64,000 nt of DNA from Bacillus dicomae (lineage in GTDB: Bacteria; Bacillota; Bacilli; Bacillales; Bacillaceae_G), in contig NZ_VHIV01000012.1 in NCBI RefSeq assembly GCF_006494425.1, forward strand, positions 1-64,000, in the 5' to 3' direction. The first letter of the stretch is position 1, and the number at the start of each line of letters is the position of its first letter. Positions 1 to 7,593 of the stretch are shown here, in pieces. The notes beneath the pieces were generated by a model. It was not told the DNA's origin and ran no database searches. It was given only the letters and a program-made list of their open reading frames with translations. Both the position numbers and the translations under genes were made by a program.

Positions 1-174
1 TGAGGTATCAGGTGTTTCTTGAGGTCTAATTGTTTGTGTTGAGGTATCAGGTGTTTCTTGAGGTTCTGATGAATATGCAAAAGATTTTGATGGAATAAAA
101 AACGGAATAGGTTTTATATCGAATAATCTAAATTTAGATTTGGTATTGTCTTGATTTGAACAGAACTTACACAC
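1..174 (-). CDS. Partial Thr/Pro/Glu repeat protein, N-terminus only
   Basis: A reading frame runs off the left edge of the window. It starts at GTG (172-174) with an AGGAGGGG site 5 nt upstream. The N-terminus has a CxxC (VCKFCSNQD). The visible C-terminal part is a tandem repeat whose unit reads PQETPDTSTQTIR, encoded by a 39-bp direct repeat (1-39 and 40-63 onward). I do not recognise the family; low-complexity PT-rich tails are common in surface or spore proteins. The rest lies outside the window. Confidence 0.55.
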   Translation of the reverse strand, partial: MCKFCSNQDNTKSKFRLFDIKPIPFFIPSKSFAYSSEPQETPDTSTQTIRPQETPDTS

Positions 175-382
175 ATAATCCCCTCCTATAAAGGTTTGTA
201 TTATATTGTAAACATGACTTGTATAAAAGTGATAGTACAATTACCTAAAATATAGATATAACTTATATTTTTCAAACTTTTTTATAAATTATGATAAGAG
301 TCCTATTAATAGGCTTGTAAGTAATTAATTTCAAATTCCATATTTGATACATTTTTTATTTATTTGAATTTTATATAATATT

Positions 383-422
383 AAAAAATGCACTAGGATT
401 ACAGTACCTAGTGCATTTTTTC
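383..422. terminator. Rho-independent terminator
   Basis: Inverted repeat TGCACTAGG/CCTAGTGCA with A-run and T-run on the two sides. It sits just after the minus-strand gene ending at 433 and can work in either direction. Confidence 0.8.
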
Positions 423-432
423 ACCTTGCTAA

Positions 433-696
433 TTACGCTCCTCGATCATCACTAACTGATAAAATATCACTAATTTTGACACTAATTTGGTTAGGATTTT
501 CAAGTGCATTTCCATTATCATTACTTTCAACTTCTACGCCCTCTCCATTACCACGACGAAGTGTAACAAAGGTTTCTCCGATTCGAGTAATAAGACCTTC
601 TACGTGAAATGAAGGTAAAAATAATACAACCCTCGCTCCTACTAATTGAAATGCGCGTAACAAAGTACGGATTTCATCTTCACGATGTTCTGCCAT
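433..696 (-). CDS. Small SH3/LSm-like hypothetical protein
   Basis: 87 aa, ATG preceded by AAAGGATG. The middle (VGARVVLFLPSFHVEGLITR, then GETFVTLRRG) looks like a small five-strand beta barrel of the DUF2642/LSm type seen in spore-associated B. cereus proteins; the C-terminus is acidic and Asn-rich. No catalytic motif is visible. It is a single-gene unit with its own terminator. The family assignment is tentative. Confidence 0.6.
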   Translation of the reverse strand: MAEHREDEIRTLLRAFQLVGARVVLFLPSFHVEGLITRIGETFVTLRRGNGEGVEVESNDNGNALENPNQISVKISDILSVSDDRGA

Positions 697-1064
697 TTAT
701 ATCATCCTTTCCTTTAAATTTATAAAGTAGTGAAGAAGTCTTTTGGAATCCAACCTACTTACTATAAAAAAACTAGTAAAGTAAATCTCATCTTTTTAGT
801 ACTGCCTCACTACTTTATAAGATAGATTATGTTTATTCTTGCAATTTGCTTAGACTTGCTCACTAATAATATAAATTCAAACGTCTCCCTATTTTTTCAG
901 AAAATTCAAATAATATATTTAAGGGGCATTATCTGTGAAAACCTCGATACTTAACATACCAAAGATTACGATAACTTTTTATTTATTAAATTAGATAATA
1001 GAATTGAAAACAATAACGTTCTTCCTTATAAACGTGAATTTCTCTTTTCTTGACAGTAACTAAC

Positions 1065-1200
1065 TTTGAGTTTGCTATAATATAAAATATTTGATCTTTG
1101 CTATTATGTACTTTACATTGTGTCCAGCCATTTATTTTTGCATCAATTGTGAATTCCAATCTTTCATCATAGAAACAGTGTATTATACAGGTGCCTTTGA
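1065..1200 (-). pseudogene. Relic of amidase SH3-domain C-terminus
   Basis: On the minus strand a stretch reads FTIDAKINGWTQCKVHNSKD, matching the C-terminal SH3 domain of the broken amidase at 2622-3280 (FTIDAKVNVNG...YKVHNSKG). No start, stop or full domain remains. The rest of the 697-1256 gap holds no gene I can support. Confidence 0.55.
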
Positions 1201-1256
1201 TTTAAATACAGAATTTAGATTCAACAAATTAGTGAATATAAATTAAAAGGAGTTTC

Positions 1257-1802
1257 GTGCTTTTTAGTACATGCTATTATTACGACCGTTCAAATAAGTG
1301 CTACCGGAAGAAGCGTAAAAAATGCGACTGTGATTGTCATTGTGAACCTCGCTATCAAACGTTAACATCTGGACCTTTATTTCGCAATTCGGACACCGAC
1401 TTCATTCAAGTTTCTGCGCTTAATCAAACAGACGAGCCACAGATTGTAACTATAGCAGTACAAAATTACCAAGATACTTGTGTTGGTGATGTATTCCCCT
1501 CTTATAGATATCTTTGTGGGGAGTTAATTAACAATGATAACGGTGGCTCAGATGATGACGTAGGCAATAAGAATGGTAACGGAGGATGTATCTATTGCGA
1601 ACCAGAAGGAGTAACTACGTTTATTGGTCCATTTACATTTACGATTCCACCTCAGCAACTTTTTAGCTTAAGGGTGTTTGCTTCCCAAGAACCTATTTTT
1701 TCACAAGACCCTATATACGTAGTTCGAGTGACACAGCCAGTAAATCCGGTTATTCCAACAGACGCTGCACTACCACTAGACCTGTCCGACCAGTTATCAT
1801 AA
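1257..1802 (+). CDS. Cys-rich exosporium/coat-like hypothetical protein
   Basis: 181 aa, GTG start with AAAAGGAG upstream. A Lys/Cys-rich N-terminus (CYRKKRKKCDCDCHC) is followed by a beta-rich region with alternating hydrophobics (VTIAVQNYQDTC; FTFTIPPQQLFSLRVF). This resembles the cysteine plus jelly-roll layout of B. cereus spore-surface and Ena-type proteins, but I cannot name the family. Just past its stop, the -1 frame stays open (residues ...PVIINTWGINFVGMIQQES) to a TAA at about 1906, so the annotated C-terminus may be the product of a frameshift. Confidence 0.6.
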   Translation: MLFSTCYYYDRSNKCYRKKRKKCDCDCHCEPRYQTLTSGPLFRNSDTDFIQVSALNQTDEPQIVTIAVQNYQDTCVGDVFPSYRYLCGELINNDNGGSDDDVGNKNGNGGCIYCEPEGVTTFIGPFTFTIPPQQLFSLRVFASQEPIFSQDPIYVVRVTQPVNPVIPTDAALPLDLSDQLS

Positions 1803-1919
1803 ATACATGGGGCATTAACTTTGTAGGAATGATTCAGCAAGAGAGTACGATGTTGAACGGGCAGTTTTATCCAACCGATCCATCCTCCCCAGTTGAACCC
1901 ATTTAATACGTTATAAACT

Positions 1920-1951
1920 AAAACAAGCCGCCAAACAGGATGGCTTGTTTT
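1920..1951. terminator. Terminator
   Basis: AAACAAGCC...GGCTTGTTT hairpin followed by T-run, 14 nt after the alternative-frame stop of the gene at 1257. Confidence 0.75.
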
Positions 1952-2035
1952 TACTTCACATACACATAGGCTTCATTTGCATTTATATAGTATGTTTTTC
2001 CTTCGCTATTGTGAAATATACACCCAAAAAGCGTA
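1952..2035 (-). pseudogene. Second relic of amidase SH3 C-terminus
   Basis: Minus strand reads CIFHNSEGKTYYINANEAY followed by VYVK and stop, nearly the same as the end of the amidase at 2622 (HNSKGKTYYITVSEAYVYVVK). Only about 28 codons remain. Confidence 0.65.
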
Positions 2036-2274
2036 CCCAAAGATAAGATATTATTTAAAATGAGAATATTTTTCTTCAACTAGTATTTGATGATCAATGA
2101 CACAACTACTAGTTCTCTTCACTATCTCTTAAAAATTAGCATAGTTTGTATAAATTCTACATCTAATAGAAAGCTCTCTATCAAATAAAAATAAAATAGT
2201 AGGTTAATAAACAAGCATTCTTTTTACTAAAACATAGAATAGTATGAACCCTATTCGAAGGGAGGTATAAAAGA

Positions 2275-2520
2275 ATGTCCTGGAATCATGATTGCTGGAG
2301 TTCTAAGAAAAATCATTGTTGTGATGATTGGTGGAAATCTAAAAATAAGCATCATTGTGATGACGATTGGTGGAAATCTAAAGATAATCACCATTGTGAT
2401 GATGATTGGTGGAAATCCAAAGATAATCACCATTGTGATGATGATTGGAAATTTAAACGAAATAAGTGTCGTTGTAAATGTTTCTTTATTTGTTGTCATT
2501 GTAGAAAGAAACATTGGTAA
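2275..2520 (+). CDS. Cys/His/Asp/Trp tandem-repeat small protein
   Basis: 81 aa, ATG with GGGAGG upstream. It contains four to five tandem units of about 13 residues of the form HHCDDDWWKSKDN (residues 14-58), then a basic Cys-rich tail (RNKCRCKCFFICCHC). It is very polar with many potential metal ligands and cross-linkable Cys. The composition suggests a cross-linked spore coat or exosporium component, or a metal binder; neither is proven. The repeats are also present at DNA level (2316-2450), so copy number could vary between strains. Confidence 0.7.
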   Translation: MSWNHDCWSSKKNHCCDDWWKSKNKHHCDDDWWKSKDNHHCDDDWWKSKDNHHCDDDWKFKRNKCRCKCFFICCHCRKKHW

Positions 2521-2589
2521 GTTTTTCAGTGCCAGCTTAAAGGCAAAGAACATGCCTTTGGGACTGATAAATACTAGATTATAGTATAC

Positions 2590-2619
2590 AAAAAGCTGAC
2601 TAATTATAGTCAGCTTTTT
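2590..2619. terminator. Bidirectional terminator
   Basis: AAAAGCTGACTAATTATAGTCAGCTTTTT, between the converging gene at 2275 and the amidase remnant at 2622. Confidence 0.85.
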
Positions 2620-2621
2620 AA

Positions 2622-3280
2622 TTACTTTACTACATACACATAGGCTTCGCTTACCGTAATATAGTATGTTTTTCCTTTGCTATTGTGTACTTTATATTGC
2701 GGTGAACCGTTAACATTTACTTTCGCATCGATTGTGAAACATAATCCTGTACCTACAGAGCCAGCAACATCTTTATTCTGCCAAGATGGAGCATCGTAGA
2801 AACGTAGATTGTTAACTTTAGAAACAACGTGCTTCCCTACAATAGAAGAATCTACAGTGCTCTTCTTACTAAATTTCACATAAGATGAATCGTTTTTAAT
2901 CCATTGCTCTCCGCCAAGGTTTAACCAACCGTCCTTTTCACCCACATAATATAGGCTTCCGGTTTATTTAACTGGCGGTTTTTAGTATAGGTTGTGCCTG
3001 GCCCTTTACGTAAATTAACATTGTAACCTTCAATATACGCAATACCATCTGTTACAGCCGTTGGAACTTCAACAGGTTTAGATGGCTTGTCAGGAATAGA
3101 AACATCAACATTAGAATTAATGTATGCTCGTTGTACATCTACTCTAAATTGCGCTTCTGAAACTCCATGACTACGTAAATAATCAAGTGGATCTTCATGA
3201 TCTGTACTACCAAGAAATTTCGTTACATCGTAATGAGTCCATAATCCTTTTTCTACTGATAAACCACGAATAAAGATTTT
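2622..3280 (-). pseudogene. Truncated, frameshifted N-acetylmuramoyl-L-alanine amidase
   Basis: The N-terminal piece (GLWTHYDVTKFLGSTDHEDP, then DYLRSHGVSEAQF) is the end of an Amidase_2 catalytic domain of B. cereus phage/host lysins. It is followed by a linker rich in Pro/Lys/Val and two SH3-type repeats (YNVNLRKGPGTTY; NNLRFYDAPSWQNK). The first part of the catalytic domain is missing; residues upstream of about 3280 are unrelated. A 2-nt insertion (or 1-nt loss) near 2943-2950 splits the frame at PEAY|YVGEKDGW. It is therefore a double-lesion remnant. Confidence 0.85.
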
Positions 3281-3347
3281 ATATAAAAACTGCACATATA
3301 CTAAAAATATACATACAATACTCATGATCATTTCAGAATTAGACATT

Positions 3348-4563
3348 GAGCACCCTTTTACGGTGCTCTTTATTTGTTGCTAAATAAGCACTTTGTTAAA
3401 AAACTGAATAAAGTTCAATATTCCTCCAATACTAATCACAATACAATCTGCTTCTTACCCAGGTTGTATCGAATAGAGCAGTTATTATAAATAGCTGCTC
3501 TTTTTAATTTTTGTTATATAAACTTGAAGTTTCTGCCCATACTATACATAACTCACGAAAAATTGATACTCCTTAAATTCGTGGATGTAATGTTCTTATA
3601 GCAGTTAGCTTTTGCTAGCTGCTTTTTACATTGAAAATAAATTTTAGTTCTTATTTCTTCTCTACACCATATAATTTTAACCTAGACTCCAGCTCAAAGT
3701 GTTACCTCCTATCTTAAAGAGCACTTATGCCTGGTGCTCTTTTTTATTTTGTTCCCATTCATTTCTGAATAACATCTTTAACTCTGTTCATACTATTTTT
3801 GTAACTTAAAGTTACAAGCTATTTTTGTAAGCGTAGCGTTTCTTTTGTACAACAAGCAGTTAGTTTTATTAACTAGCTGCTTTGTTATGTAAAAGAAAGA
3901 TTTTGTTTTAAATTTACACATATCTAAAAAACATACATATAATATCTTGGGTATCCTTTTTCAATATTAGTTTTGGTTAGAGAGCACTTTTAAGAGTGCT
4001 CTTTTAATGTATTGCAATGTATCACGTTTTACATACAATAAACATAGAATGCAATGAGCACGCAAGACATATTTTTTATACAAACGTGTACATTTTTTGT
4101 ACACGTTTTTTTTATTAAATAAGAATTCTGTTTAAATTTCATCAACCTTATTGATTCCTTTGCAGACATTATTATCACGAGGAATTTCATAGGTTTCTCT
4201 GGTCCAGTTTCCTCGAATTCCTTGTACACCTCATTGAAATAACCCGTTTTAAATAGCGGGTTATTTTATTTTTGGTCATAAAAAATTTTTGTTTAAATTT
4301 CATTCATTTTATTGTCTACTTCGCATACATTACGATTAAGCCAAGAAATACATAGGTTTCTCTGAACCAGCTTCATGTGTTTCCCGGTGCTCCTGTTACA
4401 AAGAATCCGTTTATAAACAACGGATTCTTTTATTTTTTGCATATAATAACTATTTTGTTATATTCCTTGCACTTTTAAATGAGACAAGCATATGTTGTAG
4501 TATAGTGTTTCATCACTTTTATACACTTCCTTTTTTCAAGAGTACATATTTGATATGTACTCT
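3348..4563 (+). repeat. Array block 1: ten terminator-like hairpin cassettes
   Basis: No protein gene fits here. Instead there is a hairpin about every 120 bp, most followed by T-runs on the + strand: 3348-3368, 3475-3502, 3600-3623, 3718-3740, 3856-3880, 3981-4002, 4083-4107, 4238-4265, 4401-4429, 4539-4563. Several share stem sequences (AGAGCAC/GTGCTCT; GCAGTTAGC/GCTAGCTGC). Upstream of the stems are recurring AT-rich motifs such as CATATAATAT and TTTTGTTTAAATTT. Each unit could be a short independently terminated RNA or a terminator-bearing repeat. Confidence 0.6.
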
Positions 4564-4589
4564 TTTTGCATCACCATAAAATAACGCTT

Positions 4590-4618
4590 TTGTTCAATTT
4601 AGTAATTTCTTATATAAT
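4590..4618 (+). promoter_or_regulatory. Sigma-A promoter for the GNAT gene
   Basis: TTGTTC, 17-nt spacer, TATAAT, about 90 nt upstream of the TTG start at 4710. The -35 region lies in the AATAACGCTTTTGTT motif that recurs in the hairpin arrays. Confidence 0.55.
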
Positions 4619-4709
4619 GGAAGTTAACTAATCCAGAAGGGACTGAATTATGCGCAGATATCAATATTTTTAATCTACCCATCACAACAATATAATGGAG
4701 GTAAAAGTA

Positions 4710-5240
4710 TTGATTACAGAATTACAGACACAAAGATTACATCTAAGACAAATGAAGGAATCTGATTCATTAAGTATGTTTAAAATATGGTCTGATCCTG
4801 ACGTTACAAAATTCATGAATATAAGTAATTTCACTGACGAAAATCAAGCGAAAAATATGATTCATTTTCTCAATGAACTTGCTCAAAATAACAAAGCTTT
4901 CCGTTTTACCATTATTGAAAAAGATTCTAATCAAATTATCGGTTCATGTGGCTATAATTCCTTGGATTTCGAAAACTCAAAAACAGAAATTGGCTATGAT
5001 ATTTCGAAATTCTTTTGGGGCAAGGGATATGCCCCTGAAGCCATTTCTGCTCTATTAGATTATGCTTTTACACATTTTAAACTAAATCGTGCCGAAGCAA
5101 AAGTTGAACCTGAAAATGTGAACTCCATAAAAGTATTACAAAAATTACAATTCACTTTTGAAGGGACTCTAAGAAAAAGCGAAATCTCAGCTGGGAAGCT
5201 TATCGATTTAAATATCTATTCGAAATTAATAACGGATTAA
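4710..5240 (+). CDS. GNAT acetyltransferase, RimJ/RimL type
   Basis: About 176 aa from the TTG at 4710 (GGAGGT 7 nt upstream); the longer ATG at 4695 lies inside the ribosome site. Transfers acetyl from acetyl-CoA to an amine or protein N-terminus. Family marks: N-terminal QTQRLHLRQMKESD, the acceptor-region YNSLDFENSKTEIGYD, the CoA loop FFWGKGYAPEA and the C-terminal NVNSIKVLQKLQF. It resembles ribosomal-protein alanine N-acetyltransferase paralogues, which are numerous in Bacillus; the substrate is unknown. Single-gene unit ending in the hairpin at 5253. Confidence 0.85.
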   Translation: MITELQTQRLHLRQMKESDSLSMFKIWSDPDVTKFMNISNFTDENQAKNMIHFLNELAQNNKAFRFTIIEKDSNQIIGSCGYNSLDFENSKTEIGYDISKFFWGKGYAPEAISALLDYAFTHFKLNRAEAKVEPENVNSIKVLQKLQFTFEGTLRKSEISAGKLIDLNIYSKLITD

Positions 5241-5252
5241 TTTTAGTCCCTC

Positions 5253-5279
5253 GGCCTATACTATATTGAAGTATAGGCT
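5253..5279 (+). terminator. Terminator
   Basis: GCCTATACT/AGTATAGGC hairpin then TTCTTT, 12 nt after the acetyltransferase stop. Confidence 0.75.
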
Positions 5280-5312
5280 TCTTTAATTTTTATACAAAAT
5301 TCAAATTTGGTC

Positions 5313-5510
5313 TTACTTCACATCGACAAGTGCTTGGCTTGCTTCCCGACTAAATCCATCAGGATATCTTTTAGTTAGTTTTGCAATGTTCATTTGAGCA
5401 ATGTCTTCTAGGGTATACCCCATTTCGTGAGACATAATTGAAATGTAATACAAAATATCACCTAGCTCTAAAGCGATTTTATGCGTGTTCCCATCTTCTT
5501 CTCCTGGGCA
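5313..5510 (-). pseudogene. MazG-like pyrophosphohydrolase C-terminal fragment
   Basis: An open stretch without its own start reads ...HKIALELGDILYYISIMSHE followed by MGYTLEDIAQMNIAKLTKRYPDGF. This is the C-terminal half of an all-alpha MazG/dUTPase-like NTP pyrophosphohydrolase (ELGD metal-ligand motif, KRYPDGF end). The N-terminal helices with the EExxE motif are absent. The fragment overlaps the 3' end of the reading frame at 5468 in another frame, so two unrelated remnants are joined here. Confidence 0.7.
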
Positions 5511-5884
5511 ATGAGTTGTAATCCCTTCGGTGTCATAACCGGTTGATATTCATTAATGATATCTCCCCAATCCAGCACTTCATCCTCATCTTCATATAAA
5601 TCATCCATAATATCGTTGGATAAACGGTAATAACCCTTATATTCACGATTATTAAAAACCTCATGTCTTTCCATGTGATCCACAATTGCATTTGTTTCTT
5701 TCTTGCCATTAGAACCCCTATACATATTTCTCAATTCTTTCGATGGATATATTTGTTCAAATGTGAGTATTGCCAGCGCATATGTGCCCTCTCCCTTCTT
5801 GGTATCCTTGATTCCACTTGGTATTCCTCGTGGTCTTGATAAAGGTATATGACTTAGAAGAAGGGATTTTGCCTGTCTATACAA
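5468..5884 (-). CDS. Hypothetical protein, probable remnant
   Basis: 138 codons from a TTG with no good ribosome site. The sequence (HEVFNNREYKGYYRLSNDIM; DLYEDEDEVLDWGDIINEYQ) is acidic and soluble and recalls phage or plasmid proteins, but I do not recognise a family. The 3' end runs into the MazG fragment in a different frame, and the N-terminus starts abruptly, so this is likely a truncated gene. Confidence 0.4.
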   Translation of the reverse strand: MYRQAKSLLLSHIPLSRPRGIPSGIKDTKKGEGTYALAILTFEQIYPSKELRNMYRGSNGKKETNAIVDHMERHEVFNNREYKGYYRLSNDIMDDLYEDEDEVLDWGDIINEYQPVMTPKGLQLIAQEKKMGTRIKSL

Positions 5885-5964
5885 ATTTAATTATGATTTT
5901 TTTACAAATTATATTTTGAAGGTAATTCCCTTTACAATATGGAATAATTCAACAGGTGATGATA

Positions 5965-6183
5965 ATGATCATTTTGAAGAGTAATATTGGAGAATTATTA
6001 AAACACAGTGGATTAAAAGGAAAGTGGATTGCTCAACGATTAAATATAAGCCAGAATCAAATGAGTAATTATGTAACGGGTAAATCTTATCCACCAGTAG
6101 ACAAAGCATTTGAGTTAGCCCAAATATTCGATTGTAGGGTAGATGATTTATACGAGGTACAAGAAAAAGACCCTGCTAATTAA
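5965..6183 (+). CDS. XRE-family HTH regulator
   Basis: 72 aa from the ATG at 5965 (AGGTGAT about 5 nt upstream). A single Cro/C1-type helix-turn-helix: GELLKHSGLKGKWIAQRLNI, SQNQMSNYVTGKSYP, then AFELAQIFDCRVDDLYE. It consists of the DNA-binding domain alone, as in small phage-type repressors and type II antitoxins. It converges on the membrane nuclease-like gene with the stop codons overlapping, which suggests but does not prove a relation. Confidence 0.9.
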   Translation: MIILKSNIGELLKHSGLKGKWIAQRLNISQNQMSNYVTGKSYPPVDKAFELAQIFDCRVDDLYEVQEKDPAN

Positions 6184-6197
6184 TTACTAGCAGGGTT
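6169..6197. terminator. Bidirectional terminator spanning both stop codons
   Basis: ACCCTGCTA...TAGCAGGGT hairpin whose loop carries the overlapping stops of the XRE gene and the converging nuclease-like gene. Confidence 0.8.
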
Positions 6198-6764
6198 TAG
6201 CGCATATTGAGGTAACGGTTGGCCCTCAATAGATTCCATATACATTTCAGCCAATCTTGATCCATCGATTAGTTGTACATTCAATTCTTCAGCATATTTT
6301 TTTGCATTTTTTGAAAAACCACCTGTTGATACTACATAACCACCTTTTGCCTCTCTTTTGGCAATATTACTATGCACCAGGGCAATTGCTTTATAGGACA
6401 TATCGCTACATAAACACTTCACCTGCCCCAGATAAAGGTCACCGTTTACTGTATGTTCAAAGTCTACACCATAATCACCTGTAACTACCGTTACAAATGC
6501 AGAACCACCATAATATTTCTCAATTACATCAGCAACAAAAGCTTCAAATTCTAATGGTGTTTGACGGATGAATACTGATGAACACTTTTCATTTTCTAAC
6601 GGCTTCATAAATCGATAATAAAGCCCCATTGCTAAAGTACGTTTAAACTCTTCATCTTTATTAAAACGAGCAATGAGTTGGTATAAATGATGGTCTTTTC
6701 TTCTTTTATAGACATACCACAAAATGTAAAGTATACCTGCTATCACTAGAAAAGCATATAACAT
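6180..6764 (-). CDS. Membrane-anchored Mrr-like restriction-fold protein
   Basis: About 194 aa from the ATG at 6764 (AAGGAGGT 7 nt upstream). Residues 1-20 form one membrane span (LYAFLVIAGILYILWYVYKR). From about 80 follows a restriction-endonuclease-like domain: TPLEFEAFVADVIEKYYG, GDYGVDFEHTVNG, LYLGQVKC, then SNIAKREAKGGYVVSTGGF. The GxDyGvD...QVK arrangement is the Mrr_cat/PD-(D/E)xK signature. These proteins cleave or bind DNA; a membrane-tethered form would act on incoming DNA at the envelope, which is inference. Confidence 0.75.
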   Translation of the reverse strand: MLYAFLVIAGILYILWYVYKRRKDHHLYQLIARFNKDEEFKRTLAMGLYYRFMKPLENEKCSSVFIRQTPLEFEAFVADVIEKYYGGSAFVTVVTGDYGVDFEHTVNGDLYLGQVKCLCSDMSYKAIALVHSNIAKREAKGGYVVSTGGFSKNAKKYAEELNVQLIDGSRLAEMYMESIEGQPLPQYALNPASN

Positions 6765-7000
6765 ATACACACCTCCTTAGAGATAGTATTTCTTTCGAAT
6801 TAAAATTTATTTATTAAACATCACACTATATAAAATAGAGTATTGGCATTTTATATGAAGTCAACGTCAAGAAGCATTAGAAAAAGCAGGACAATAATAT
6901 TATATTTGCTGCCATTCGCCGCAAAAATTTAAGCCTTGCACTTATGACTATTTGGTTGAGCAAACGATATGTTGGGCTCAAATGTCAATATAACTTAAAA

Positions 7001-7028
7001 AGGGGCTCTCTTTATCAAGAGAGCTCCT
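7001..7028 (-). terminator. Terminator
   Basis: GGAGCTCTC...GAGAGCCCC hairpin then T-run on the minus strand, just after the small gene at 7033. Confidence 0.7.
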
Positions 7029-7032
7029 TTTC

Positions 7033-7137
7033 TTATTTCTTCTTCTTTTCTGTCGGTTGGCTTTGTTTAGCGAAATTTGATGAATCATCGAAATTCGGTT
7101 GCTTTTTACCAGCATTATTACTTCTACCTTTTCCCAT
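7033..7137 (-). CDS. 34-residue basic small protein, SASP-like in size
   Basis: ATG at 7137 with a strong GGGGAGGTG site 10 nt upstream, stop at 7033, then a terminator. The sequence starts MGKGRSNNAGKKQPNF and ends TEKKKK. The very small size, Lys/Asn richness, MGK start and private terminator resemble minor small acid-soluble spore proteins (SspK/N/O class), but no specific match is recognised. Confidence 0.6.
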   Translation of the reverse strand: MGKGRSNNAGKKQPNFDDSSNFAKQSQPTEKKKK

Positions 7138-7245
7138 ATGTAATGCACCTCCCCTCACTCTTACTATTCCCAATTAAAAAATCCTCTTGCATCCAAGAGA
7201 ATTTTATATTGGGCTCTTATTAATAATGTCCAACTGCACTTGTAA

Positions 7246-7497
7246 ATGCTGAATTATTTAAATAAAGTACCGAAACCAATTATAATTGAAAATATAAAAG
7301 AACAACTACAAATAAGACTCGTACAATCACTACAAAACAAAGAGGAAATATTGATTTCATACTATCGTGACGGTATGGTACACGACATGTACATAAACGT
7401 ATTACACATCGAGCCAATGTCAAGAACGATATACTGTACGGATGCATTTGAACTAAATACGGAAATTAAACTCAATGAATTAATTAATATGCATTAA
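7246..7497 (+). CDS. YolD-like protein, probably N-terminally shortened
   Basis: 83 aa. The core EEILISYYRDGMVHDMYINV, then LHIEPMSRTIYC and the end IKLNELINM, match the YolD family (pattern I.I.Y...G....... I..I.......I). Family members are usually about 100-110 aa with a KWTAMMLPEH segment that is missing here. No ribosome site is visible before the ATG, so the gene may be a 5'-truncated copy. YolD proteins often neighbour UV-repair polymerases; none is nearby. Confidence 0.55.
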   Translation: MLNYLNKVPKPIIIENIKEQLQIRLVQSLQNKEEILISYYRDGMVHDMYINVLHIEPMSRTIYCTDAFELNTEIKLNELINMH

Positions 7498-7547
7498 AAA
7501 AGAGCTGTCCCATAAGTCGGTGTCACAGACTTATGAGCAGCCCTTTT
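7498..7547. terminator. Long bidirectional terminator
   Basis: CATAAGTC/GACTTATG long stem with flanking AAAAAGAGCTG and CAGCCCTTTT, between the YolD-like gene and the SLH gene. Confidence 0.75.
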
Positions 7548-7593
7548 AAATGTCCTATGCAAAGAGAACATTTAAATCATCTATAAGTCACTT

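Noticed and set aside
1050-1092. Promoter TTGACA...TATAAT
   Set aside because: Spacer is 20 nt and the sequence lies in the amidase relic, so the match is probably chance.
2251-2584. Three overlapping frames on the repeat gene
   Set aside because: They arise from the tandem repeat; only the frame at 2275 has a ribosome site and the Cys/His-rich composition of spore proteins.
4029-4229. 66-codon minus frame in the array
   Set aside because: No ribosome site, and it crosses a cassette hairpin.
3348-4563. CRISPR array or integron attC array
   Set aside because: Repeat units vary in sequence and length, have no constant direct repeat with unique spacers, no cas or integrase gene is near, and most stems end in T-runs like terminators.
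6944-7177. 77-codon + strand frame
   Set aside because: No ribosome site; antisense to a terminator and to the 34-residue gene.
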